DNA of 12,981 bases from contig CAYXEK010000103.1 in the NCBI GenBank assembly GCA_964463985.1, positions 1 to 12,981 on the forward strand, given 5' to 3'. The stretch comes from JAXGPF01 sp964463985. GTDB lineage: Bacteria; Verrucomicrobiota; Kiritimatiellia; JAAZAB01. Shown piece after piece: positions 1-5,967 of the stretch. The first letter of the stretch is position 1. The number at the start of each line of letters is the position of its first letter. Made by a program: the position numbers and the translations under genes. The notes under the pieces are model-generated. The model saw nothing but the letters and a program-made list of their open reading frames with translations, was not told the origin of the DNA and made no database searches.

Positions 1-24
1 CATCACTTCAAACACCAATGCTGA

Positions 25-53
25 TTGACATGCGCGTTTGAATTGGCGATATT
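25..53 (+). promoter_or_regulatory. Sigma70-type promoter candidate for the glycosidase-like gene
   Basis: A perfect TTGACA (25-30) is followed after 17 bp by GATATT (48-53), which matches TATAAT at 4 of 6 positions. Transcription would begin near 60 and leave a GC-rich leader of about 110 nt before the ATG at 169. The same TTGACA-17 geometry occurs ahead of the dehydrogenase at 2989. Inferred from sequence only. Confidence 0.5.
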
Positions 54-168
54 GACTTGGAGTAACCGCGCAGCTTCCGGCCGCTCCGGCGTACTGCCGC
101 CCGCGCCCCTGCCGGCCTCCGTCGGAGCCGCTTTCAAAACATGAGTCTTGATATTTGCCTGTAACCAT

Positions 169-2442
169 ATGCGAAAAAATCATCCCTTCCATAATCCGCT
201 TTACGGCGACGACCGCAATCCGCAAATTCTGAGCATGGCGCAGGATGTGCATGCCTTTGCCGCGCCTTTGCCGCCATTTCATCCCCAACCGGGAGAAATG
301 CTATGCGGCAAAACCTGGCGCCTGGAATCTGAAAATCGCGCATGGCGGCATTGCCTGGAAGATTTTGCCGATTTCCTGGGCCGGATGGGATGCGCCCGCG
401 CCGGCCAAGCCGCCGGCAGGGAGGTGACACGGCTGCTTCTGCGCCGGCAGGCTGGGCCCGCCGGCGCCGCGGAAATTGACATCTCAACCGCAGGCATTGA
501 AATCGGCTGCGCGGACATCCGGGGCGCCTGGCGGGCAATTGTCCGGCTGGAACATGAAATGGCCTGGCGGCATGCGCCCATGCTGCCGGCGGGCAGGATG
601 GATTTGCCGCCCCCGGCGGCAGAACGCATCACCACCAGCCTGTTTGCGCCCGGCCTGGAAGATCCGGCGGATTCCCACGCTTATACCGATCCATACCTGC
701 GCAGCATGGCGCACTACGGCTACGATGGATTTTTCATTTACATCAACCTTTGGGATTACATCCACAGCCGGATTTTACCTGAGATGAATGCTCCGCGCGC
801 CAACCGTCGCCTAGCCGCGCTGGCCGCGCTGGCCGCGCGCGCGGAATCGGCCGGCCTGAAAATTTACCTGCTGCCGGCGGCGCCGGGCGTGCCGGCGGAT
901 CACCCGGTCCTGCAAGCGCATCCGACGGTCGCGGGCGGCACGGTGACCGCGGCCCGCAAGCATGCGCTCTGCCCGTCGGCGCCGGCCACGCGCGCTTTTT
1001 ACTCCGAGCAATTGGCGCGTTTATGCTCCATCCGTCCGGCATTGGGCGGCGTAATATTCATAATCGGCGGCGAGGGGTTCCGGCACTGCTATTCCACGCC
1101 TAATCCACGCACCGACCGCGTAACCAACTGCTCCCGGTGCGCCCGCCATGGACCGGCCAGGGCGCTGGCGCCGATGTTGAACGCCATGACGGCCGCGATC
1201 CGCCAGGCCGCGCCTGGAACGCGCGCCGTTTACTGGCCCTACTCCAGCATTATCTGGCAGCAGAAAAGCCACGGCGCATACCGCTGGGAACATGACCTCG
1301 CCCTGATCAAGCAACTGGATCGTCCGGCAGTCTGGCTGATGGAAATTGACAAGGACGCCCCCGCCGCCATTCCCGGAGTCGGGCCGACGCTGGTTTACGA
1401 TTACAGCATCCAATACATCGGCCCATCGCCGAAATTCAAGTTGGAACAGGCCGCGGCGCGCCGGCGCGGCCTGGCCATTGCCGTGAAAACCGAAACCACG
1501 CAGAGCATTGAATTGTTTGCCCTGCCCTACATCCCCGTGATGCGCCGCTGGGCGGCCCGCCGGGAAGCAATCCGCCGGACGGGCGCGGCCTTGATCATGG
1601 ACACCTGGCGCTTGAACGGATTCTGGCAGGCGCCCAGCGTGGAATTGGCTTACTGGCAGGCGGAACCGCAGGACTATACAATTCCCGACGCCCTTTACCG
1701 CGTGGCCTGCCGGATTTACGGCGCGCGCGCCGCCGCGCATGTCCTGCGCGCGTGGTCGGATTTTTCAAAGGCATGGGAAACCTCCCACGCGCGTTATGGC
1801 ACCTACTGGGATGGGCCGCTGGTGCTGGGGCCGGCGCACCCGTTTGATATCGGCACGGCCTTCCTTTCCCGGTCCTTTTATTCGCCGGCATTTTACCATG
1901 CTTCCCCCGCCCTGCGCGAACACGGCAATGCAGAGGCCTTGCTTGATCCAATGCGTCTGCGTCCGAAATTCCACCTGATGCCCGGCCGCTGGGCCAAGGC
2001 GCGCCGCCGGGATTTTGGACGCGCCGCCGCCTGCTGGCGCAGGGGCATGCTTCAATTGCGCCAGGCGCTGCGCCAAACACCCCATCCGCTTTACCCCCGC
2101 GCCCGGAACGATCTCGAAATGGCCGAGATGGTTGGCATATTCCTGGAGGAGGACCTGGCATTCAACACTTTTGCATGGCACCGCGACATGCTGAATCACA
2201 CCTATGTTACCAGCCCCGCTTACCGCCGCCGCCTGCTGGCGATTGAAACCGTTTTGAAAGATGATCTCGCCCGCAGCCGGCGCGGCCGTGAAATTGCCGA
2301 CCGCCAGCCTTTCATCGGCTGGGGCTACACCTTCGGCACACGCTTTACCGCCGCCATGATTTCGGAAAAAATCAAAAAAACTGAGGCGCTCCTGGCAAAA
2401 GTCAGGACCTGCATCGCCGACAGCACTGCGCTGCTGGTTTAA
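169..2442 (+). CDS. Putative TIM-barrel glycoside hydrolase-like protein, function unknown
   Basis: No named family was recognised with certainty. The 757-residue product has an N-terminal alpha/beta part, with residues about 102-142 (EIDIS...IRGAWRAIVRLEHEMAWR) resembling the small domain before the barrel in GH20/GH67-type enzymes. A probable (beta/alpha)8 barrel follows, starting at YGYDGFFIYINLWDYIH (183-199). Likely active-site or structural stretches are GGEGFRHCY (300-308), a CxxC pair (C321, C324), WLMEID with E392, VKTETTQ with K440/E442, and DTWRLNGFW (478-486). The C-terminal ~180 residues look helical. There is no signal peptide or membrane segment, so it is probably cytoplasmic and acts on imported oligosaccharide or glycoconjugate. 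An in-frame TGA at 142-144 limits the start to TTG 148 or ATG 169; ATG is preferred although neither has a Shine-Dalgarno site. It stands alone, with repeats downstream. Hydrolase chemistry is inference from fold-like motifs. Confidence 0.6.
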   Translation: MRKNHPFHNPLYGDDRNPQILSMAQDVHAFAAPLPPFHPQPGEMLCGKTWRLESENRAWRHCLEDFADFLGRMGCARAGQAAGREVTRLLLRRQAGPAGAAEIDISTAGIEIGCADIRGAWRAIVRLEHEMAWRHAPMLPAGRMDLPPPAAERITTSLFAPGLEDPADSHAYTDPYLRSMAHYGYDGFFIYINLWDYIHSRILPEMNAPRANRRLAALAALAARAESAGLKIYLLPAAPGVPADHPVLQAHPTVAGGTVTAARKHALCPSAPATRAFYSEQLARLCSIRPALGGVIFIIGGEGFRHCYSTPNPRTDRVTNCSRCARHGPARALAPMLNAMTAAIRQAAPGTRAVYWPYSSIIWQQKSHGAYRWEHDLALIKQLDRPAVWLMEIDKDAPAAIPGVGPTLVYDYSIQYIGPSPKFKLEQAAARRRGLAIAVKTETTQSIELFALPYIPVMRRWAARREAIRRTGAALIMDTWRLNGFWQAPSVELAYWQAEPQDYTIPDALYRVACRIYGARAAAHVLRAWSDFSKAWETSHARYGTYWDGPLVLGPAHPFDIGTAFLSRSFYSPAFYHASPALREHGNAEALLDPMRLRPKFHLMPGRWAKARRRDFGRAAACWRRGMLQLRQALRQTPHPLYPRARNDLEMAEMVGIFLEEDLAFNTFAWHRDMLNHTYVTSPAYRRRLLAIETVLKDDLARSRRGREIADRQPFIGWGYTFGTRFTAAMISEKIKKTEALLAKVRTCIADSTALLV

Positions 2443-2447
2443 CGGGA

Positions 2448-2475
2448 TTCCCCTGCCGGGAAACTGATTATTTTT
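2448..2475 (+). terminator. Weak intrinsic terminator candidate
   Basis: Six bases after the stop at 2442, TTCCC (2448-2452) can pair with GGGAA (2458-2462) across a CTGCC loop. A T-rich run TTATTTTT follows at 2468-2475. The stem is only 5 bp and the T-run starts 6 nt late, so this is a weak candidate. Confidence 0.3.
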
Positions 2476-2478
2476 GAC

Positions 2479-2646
2479 TATAAGGCGGGAAAAGGATTGG
2501 CCTGGGTAGCTTNNNNNNNNNNNNNNNNNNNNNNNNNNNNNNNNNNNNNNNNNNNNNNNNNNNNNNNNNNNNNNNNNNNNNNNNNNNNNNNNNNNNNNNN
2601 NNNNNNNNNNNNTATAAGGCGGGAAAAGGATTGGCCTGGGTAGCTT
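2479..2646. repeat. Identical 34-bp sequence on both sides of the scaffold gap
   Basis: The 34 bases at 2479-2512 are repeated exactly at 2613-2646, directly before and after the N run. Both start TATAAGGCGGG and end GGGTAGCTT. The likeliest reading is two contigs that overlap by 34 bp and were joined with placeholder Ns. A real direct repeat with lost sequence between cannot be excluded. The end of the repeat leads into the AGCGGAGCAGAGCCGG module, which is also present at 5661-5675, so the assembly probably broke at a multicopy repeat. Confidence 0.85.
2513..2612. other. Assembly gap of exactly 100 N
   Basis: One hundred undetermined bases. The round number suggests a scaffolding placeholder, not a measured distance. 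The gap lies in the intergenic block between the glycosidase-like gene and the dehydrogenase and interrupts no recognised gene. Confidence 0.99.
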
Positions 2647-2665
2647 AGCGGAGCAGAGCCGGAAA

Positions 2666-2698
2666 ATTAACCGCAAAAGAACGCAAAGATCGCAAAAT
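2666..2698 (+). repeat. Dispersed repeat A, copy A1
   Basis: Core of the form TTAACCGCAAAAGAACGCAA followed by AGATCGCAAAA. It is the first of eight A copies in this window. Its ACCGC end faces the upstream gene and is preceded by the GGAGCAGAGCCGG module (2651-2662). A2 (2801-2833) is its inverted partner, so A1 and A2 bracket about 100 bp. Confidence 0.85.
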
Positions 2699-2700
2699 CA

Positions 2701-2741
2701 GGAATTTGGGATTGGAATATTATTCGGAACAAGGGGCAAAG
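2701..2741 (+). repeat. 41-bp repeat C, copy C1
   Basis: The 41 bases beginning GGAATTTGGGATTGG and ending AAGGGGCAAAG recur without a mismatch at 5863-5903. In both places the module follows an A copy in the same orientation. A shorter inverted piece (about 18 bp) occurs at 8661-8678. No coding potential is evident. Confidence 0.9.
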
Positions 2742-2744
2742 AGC

Positions 2745-2833
2745 CGGAGAAGCAACGTCTAGCATTCATTATTCTGCGGTTCTGCTGTCTTCCAGATTTC
2801 TCTTTCACGATCTTTGCGATCTTTTGTGGTTAA
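2745..2833 (-). repeat. Inverted composite repeat Q, including A2
   Basis: The minus strand of this stretch matches 5681-5784. Shared pieces are CGGAGAAGCAACGTCT (2745-2760), an ATTCTGCGGTTCTG block, CCAGATTTCTCTTTC, and an A core with scattered substitutions. The copy here lacks about 18 bp that duplicate the ATTCTGCGGTT block in the 5681-5784 copy. A2 is at 2801-2833. Confidence 0.8.
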
Positions 2834-2838
2834 TTTTC

Positions 2839-2876
2839 CCCCTTCGTGGTCTTCGCGTCCTTCGTGGTGAAATTCT
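2839..2876 (-). repeat. Second dispersed-repeat type (CTTCGTGGT units)
   Basis: CCTTCGTGGTCTTCGCGTCC followed by TTCGTGGTGAAATTC is built from 9-bp-spaced CTTCGTGGT-like units. It resembles A in architecture but not in sequence. On the minus strand it reads TTCACCACGAAGG. It is joined directly to A2 and is the only copy in the window. The rest of the block to 2988 shows nothing recognisable. Confidence 0.6.
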
Positions 2877-2988
2877 GGTTTTCTGCCTGAATGTCCGCCA
2901 GCACAGCAGGCGGAAAGCGGCGTCGTACTTGCCCCATCACGGCGGTGGCCGACGCATTCCAAAATCACCGGCTTAATTACGTTCGCCG

Positions 2989-3017
2989 TTGACACCCGAA
3001 CAGGCGCTGGTTATGTT
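2989..3017 (+). promoter_or_regulatory. Sigma70-type promoter for the zinc-dependent dehydrogenase
   Basis: TTGACA (2989-2994), a 17-bp spacer, then TATGTT (3012-3017, 4 of 6 matches to TATAAT). The predicted start of transcription is near 3024, giving a leader of about 60 nt that ends in a good ribosome-binding site. It is the best promoter in the window and the first unique sequence after the repeat block. No operator-like palindrome was noted. Confidence 0.65.
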
Positions 3018-3086
3018 ACTTGTGCGATTAGTAAAAATCGCCGCTGGCAACTTAACCCCAAATATTTCATACAGCAGGAGATAAAC

Positions 3087-4109
3087 ATGCAGGCATTGGT
3101 AAAATACGCCCCCGGCCCGGACAACATGGAATTGCGCGAAGTCCCGGTGCCGCAGCCCGGCCCGGGCGAAGTCCAAATCGCCGTCCGCGCCGCATCCATC
3201 TGCGGCTCGGACCTCCATATCCGCAAGGGCGATATCGGCATACCCATGCGGTTCCCCGTCATACCCGGGCATGAATTTGCCGGCGTGGTGACGGCGCTGG
3301 GGCCGGGCGTGATGGACCTTGAAACCGGCGCCCGGGTTACGGCGGAAAATACCCGGTACAGTTGCGGCATCTGCCCGCAATGCGCCAACGGCAGCTACAA
3401 CTTGTGCCGCAAACGACTGGCGACCGGATATGCTTTCGACGGCGCCTTCGCCAGCCATGTGGTCGTGCCGCGCGTCCGCATTCACCGGCTGCCGGAAAAC
3501 GTGGATTTCCGTTCCGGCGCTTTGACGGATCCGTCCGCCTGCGCCTACCACGCCGTCCAGGAACTGACCGGCATCAATGCCGGCGACCTGGTGCTCGTGA
3601 GCGGCCCGGGCCCGATGGGGCTTTTTTGCCTGCAATATGTCAAGGCCAATGGCGGCGTCGTAATCCTGTCCGGCGCCGAACGCGACCGCGGCCGGCTGGA
3701 AATCGGCAAAAAACTCGGCGCGGATCATGTCTGCACGGCCGGCCAGACGGAAGAAATGGTCAACCGGATCAGCGGCGGCGCCGGCGTGGACCGCGTGCTG
3801 GAATGTTCCGGCGCGGCCGCCGCCGCGCTACAGGGCCTGGCCCTCCTGAAAAGCGAAGGCAGTTACACCCAGATCGGCATTTTCGGCAAACCGATCACCT
3901 TCGATCTGGATCGCGTACTCTACCGTGAAATCCGGGTGCTGGGCTCGTTCAGCCAGAAATTCACCGGCTGGGAAAAAGCCCTGGAACTCTGCGCCTCCGG
4001 CAGCATCCGCACGGAGCCGCTGATTACGCACGTTTTCCCGCTCAGCGCCTGGCAGGAAGCTTTTGACTTGTTCCAAAACGGCCAGGCCATCAAAGTGATA
4101 TTCGAGTAA
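3087..4109 (+). CDS. Zinc-dependent medium-chain dehydrogenase (sorbitol/threonine dehydrogenase-like)
   Basis: A complete 340-residue NAD(P)-dependent oxidoreductase of the medium-chain alcohol dehydrogenase superfamily, probably oxidising a sugar alcohol or other secondary alcohol in the cytoplasm. Catalytic-zinc residues are C39 (ICGSD), H62-E63 (GHEF) and, at the usual Glu position, D148 in ALTDPSACAYHA. The structural zinc site is C93, C96, C99, C107. The nucleotide fold has GPGPMG (173-178). Where NAD-specific members have an acidic residue after the second strand, this protein reads ILSGAERDRGRL, so NADP use is possible. AGGAG (3076-3080) lies 6 nt before the ATG, and a TTGACA-17-TATGTT promoter is upstream. 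It appears monocistronic; a repeat module starts at its stop codon. Substrate cannot be read from sequence, and no linked transporter or kinase is present. Confidence 0.9.
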   Translation: MQALVKYAPGPDNMELREVPVPQPGPGEVQIAVRAASICGSDLHIRKGDIGIPMRFPVIPGHEFAGVVTALGPGVMDLETGARVTAENTRYSCGICPQCANGSYNLCRKRLATGYAFDGAFASHVVVPRVRIHRLPENVDFRSGALTDPSACAYHAVQELTGINAGDLVLVSGPGPMGLFCLQYVKANGGVVILSGAERDRGRLEIGKKLGADHVCTAGQTEEMVNRISGGAGVDRVLECSGAAAAALQGLALLKSEGSYTQIGIFGKPITFDLDRVLYREIRVLGSFSQKFTGWEKALELCASGSIRTEPLITHVFPLSAWQEAFDLFQNGQAIKVIFE

Positions 4110-4211
4110 ATTTCAAAACTCACGTTTTGAATGAATTCAGGATTCAGAAGTCAGAACTCAGAATCATTATAAACAGCACAAGATCAATATGTTATGTTGC
4201 TGTAAAATTTC
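4109..4211 (+). repeat. Dispersed repeat E, copy E1, with 8-bp hairpin
   Basis: It starts on the last base of the dehydrogenase stop codon. TTCAAAAC (4112-4119) pairs perfectly with GTTTTGAA (4124-4131) over a TCAC loop. The first 37 bp match 9739-9775 with one mismatch (in the loop). The similarity resumes at AAACAGC and at GCTGTAAAATTTC (4199-4211), with about 20 extra bases here. Short TCAGAA units repeat inside. No T-run follows the hairpin, so a terminator role is uncertain. Confidence 0.8.
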
Positions 4212-4268
4212 AGGCACCGAACACTGAACACTTTTGAAAAAGACTCATTCGAGAGTTAATTATTTTGC

Positions 4269-4377
4269 ACAGAAGGCGGAACAAGGACGGAAGAAGGCTT
4301 GGAAGGACAGCGGAGGTTGTTTCAAATTCCGGGTCTGCCGTGAATTATCCTTGTTCCGCGCTTGTTCCGCCTTCTGT
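4269..4377. repeat. 17-bp perfect inverted repeat of module B
   Basis: ACAGAAGGCGGAACAAG (4269-4285) is the exact reverse complement of 4361-4377, with a 75-bp spacer. The arm CTTGTTCCGCCTTCTGT is module B, seen again near 9906-9922 and, diverged, near 8646-8663. The spacer and flank hold two AAATTCCGG...TGAATT copies (from 4325 and from 4381). The 91-codon ORF across this region is a repeat product. Confidence 0.8.
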
Positions 4378-4450
4378 TTAAAATTCCGGATTTCCATGAA
4401 TTCAACCCCCTCGTTGCCTGTGTTATCTTTATTCAAATCCCTACATTCCG

Positions 4451-4486
4451 CCTTTGCGATCTTTGCGTTCTTTGCGGTAAATTTTC
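4451..4486 (-). repeat. Dispersed repeat A, copy A3
   Basis: CCTTTGCGATCTTTGCGTTC followed by TTTGCGGTAAATTTTC is the reverse orientation of the A core. Its ACCGC end lies about 20 bp before the ridA start. The repeat end runs almost directly into the ridA ribosome-binding site AAAGG (4496-4500), so it would lie in the ridA leader. Confidence 0.85.
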
Positions 4487-4505
4487 AAATTCATGAAAGG
4501 AAAAT

Positions 4506-4886
4506 ATGAAAAATGTCGTTCAAACCGATCAGGCGCCGCGGCCGGTGGCGCGTTATTCACAGGGCATCCGGGTGGGCAACACCCTGTACGTGCAAGGCAT
4601 GATTGCGCTGGACCCTGAAAAAAATACCATTGTGCCCGGCGGGATCCGCGAACAATCCGAACGGGTGTTCCAAAGCATTGAAGCAGTGCTGGCAGCGGCC
4701 GGCATGGGTTTTGAACATGTCGTGCGCGTGGCGGCGTTCCTGGCCAATATCGCCGATTACCCGGCCTTTAACGAGGTCTATAACCGCCATTTCGCCATGA
4801 ATCCGCCGCCCGTGCGCACCACCGTTCAGGCCGGCCTGCCTTTGGGCGCCCTGGTGGAAGTGGAAGTCATCGCCGCGGCAGAATGA
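4506..4886 (+). CDS. ridA: RidA-family enamine/imine deaminase
   Basis: A full-length 126-residue member of the YjgF/YER057c/UK114 family. RidA trimers hydrolyse reactive 2-aminoacrylate-type enamines/imines released by PLP enzymes and so protect other cytoplasmic enzymes. Family marks are YSQG (17-20), GMIALDP (31-37), the long helix with FQSIEAVLAAAG, and PPVRTTVQAGLPLGALVEVEVIA at the C terminus. R104 and E120 sit where E. coli RidA has its substrate-binding Arg105 and Glu120. The region usually reading SGQ is YVQGM here. AAAGG (4496-4500) lies 5 nt before the ATG. The TGA overlaps the lipB start (ATGA, 4883-4886), so the two are probably co-transcribed and translationally coupled. A Rid subfamily without proven deaminase activity remains possible. 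Confidence 0.92.
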   Translation: MKNVVQTDQAPRPVARYSQGIRVGNTLYVQGMIALDPEKNTIVPGGIREQSERVFQSIEAVLAAAGMGFEHVVRVAAFLANIADYPAFNEVYNRHFAMNPPPVRTTVQAGLPLGALVEVEVIAAAE

Positions 4887-5602
4887 AAAACGCTCTTGCC
4901 ATCTGGTTTGACGCGCCGGTCCCCTACCCGGCAGCCATGCGGTTGCAGGATGAACTGGTACGCCGTCGGATTGCCGAAACCTTGCCGGACATGGCTCTTT
5001 TCCTCGAGCATACCCCGGTCGTTACCATGGGCAATCGCGGGCAGGCCGAGCATGTGCTGATTCCCACGGCTGAATTATCGCGGCGCGGCATTGATTTAAT
5101 ACATGCCACCCGAGGCGGCGACGTCACTTACCACGGGCCGGGCCAGGAAATCATATATCCCATCATGCACCTGGGATCCAATGAAGCCGATGCGCATGGA
5201 TATCTGCATAATCTGGAGGAAATCGCCATCCGCACCGCGGCGGATTTCGGGGTAACGGCGTTTCGGCGGCCCGGTAAAACGGGCGCCTGGACTGAATCCG
5301 GCAAATTGGCGGCCATCGGAATCCGCCTCAAGCGTTGGGTCACTTTTCATGGCATGAGTTTCAACGTCCGGCCGGATTTAACCGGTTTCCGAACCATCGT
5401 GCCCTGCGGTTTGGTTGGCGAGGCAGTGACTTCCTTGAAAAAGTTGTTGCAGGACGCCTGCCCGGCGCTGCCGGAGGTGCGCGCCAGGTTGGCGGAACAT
5501 TTCAGCACTGTCTGCCGCCGCCCGATCGCCATCCACCGGCCTCCATGGACAGATCTGCCTGAAGATTTGCGCGACTTGCTCGCGGCGGCAGCCGGCAAAT
5601 AA
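4883..5602 (+). CDS. lipB: Octanoyl-[acyl-carrier-protein]:protein octanoyltransferase LipB
   Basis: A 239-residue LipB. It moves octanoate from acyl-carrier protein to the lipoyl domains of enzymes such as pyruvate dehydrogenase and glycine-cleavage H protein, before sulfur insertion by LipA. The family signature RGGDVTYHGPGQ is at 77-88, TGAW at 133-136, the catalytic Lys in GKLAAIGI (K141), HGMSFNV at 156-162 and the catalytic Cys in IVPCGL (C175). Length and motif order fit the usual enzyme. No Shine-Dalgarno site precedes the ATG; it lies within the last codons of ridA, so translation is probably by reinitiation after the RidA stop. lipA is not in the window. After the stop comes an AT-rich stretch and then a repeat block, without a clear terminator. 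Confidence 0.95.
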   Translation: MKNALAIWFDAPVPYPAAMRLQDELVRRRIAETLPDMALFLEHTPVVTMGNRGQAEHVLIPTAELSRRGIDLIHATRGGDVTYHGPGQEIIYPIMHLGSNEADAHGYLHNLEEIAIRTAADFGVTAFRRPGKTGAWTESGKLAAIGIRLKRWVTFHGMSFNVRPDLTGFRTIVPCGLVGEAVTSLKKLLQDACPALPEVRARLAEHFSTVCRRPIAIHRPPWTDLPEDLRDLLAAAAGK

Positions 5603-5645
5603 ATTTGAGAGAAAAACAATTTAAAAAATAAGGCAAAAAGGCGTA

Positions 5646-5675
5646 TCCTGCGTAGCTTCAGCGGAGCAGAGCCGG
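5646..5675 (+). repeat. Dispersed repeat F, copy F1
   Basis: TCCTGCGTAGCTTCAGCGGA followed by GCAGAGCCGG. The first 23 bp occur as an exact inverted copy at 9853-9875. A variant lacking two bases (GTAGCTTAGCGG) is at the gap edge, 2640-2662. The upstream TAAGGC...AAAAGG context is also similar at 2480 and 5629, so the module probably begins near 5629. Confidence 0.8.
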
Positions 5676-5680
5676 AGATA

Positions 5681-5784
5681 TTAACCGCAAAAGAACGCAA
5701 AGATCGCGAAAGAGAAATCTGGAAAACATCAGAACCGCAGAATAATGAACCGCAGAATCTCGAATGAAAGACGTTGCTTCTCCG
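5681..5784 (+). repeat. Composite repeat P, including A4
   Basis: Begins with A4 (5681-5717), runs through GAGAAATCTGG and two tandem AACCGCAGAAT blocks, and ends AGACGTTGCTTCTCCG (5769-5784). It is the inverted counterpart of 2745-2833. The tandem block accounts for the length difference between the two copies. Confidence 0.8.
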
Positions 5785-5785
5785 T

Positions 5786-5950
5786 CCCTTTGCCCCTTTG
5801 TGCCTTTGCCCCTTTGCCCCTGTGCTGATTTCACCGCAAAAGAACTCAAAGAACGCGAAAGAGGAATTTGGGATTGGAATATTATTCGGAACAAGGGGCA
5901 AAGGGGCACAGGCACATAGGCACAAAGGGGCAGCAGGCATAGGCACAAAG
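5786..5950. repeat. TTTGCCCC-type tandem arms flanking an A5-C2 module
   Basis: The left arm (5786-5827) is made of CCCCTTTG/TGCCTTTG-like 8-mers. The right arm (5893-5950) carries the complementary AAAGGGGC/GGCACA units. TGCCCCTTTGCCCCT (5807-5821) and its complement at 5894-5908 give a perfect 15-bp inverted pair. The arms enclose A5 and most of C2. The block fills most of the space between the convergent lipB and U32 genes. Confidence 0.75.
5831..5903 (+). repeat. Dispersed repeats A5 and C2 joined
   Basis: A5 (5831-5865) reads TCACCGCAAAAGAACTCAAA then GAACGCGAAAGAGG and runs into C2 (5863-5903), which is identical to C1 over 41 bp. The A-then-C order matches 2666-2741, but the A cores differ in sequence and in the right-hand neighbour. 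The modules therefore seem to have been recombined and not copied as one block. Confidence 0.85.
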
Positions 5951-5967
5951 CGAGGGATTTTTGCCGG

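Noticed and set aside
1765..2676. 303-codon minus-strand ORF crossing the N run
   Set aside because: It translates undetermined bases and is antisense to the glycosidase-like gene.
2759..2995. 78-codon minus-strand ORF in the gap-containing block
   Set aside because: Its sequence (HHEGREDHEGGK, KDRKDRERE) is the translation of A2 and the CTTCGTGGT repeat; typical phantom peptide.
2441..3086. Insertion sequence or transposase remnant in the repeat blocks
   Set aside because: No transposase-like reading frame or consistent terminal inverted repeats with target duplications could be seen.
4112..4131. Intrinsic terminator for the dehydrogenase
   Set aside because: The hairpin is AT-rich and lacks a following T-run; it is part of a dispersed module that also occurs upstream of another gene.
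4234..4509. 91-codon plus-strand ORF before ridA
   Set aside because: It spans the inverted B repeats and A3, ends in repeat-derived FAIFAFFAVNF, and overlaps the ridA ribosome-binding site and start.
2666..5903. CRISPR-like array from the recurring repeats
   Set aside because: Copies are irregularly spaced, in both orientations, differ in sequence, and have no uniform spacers or cas genes.
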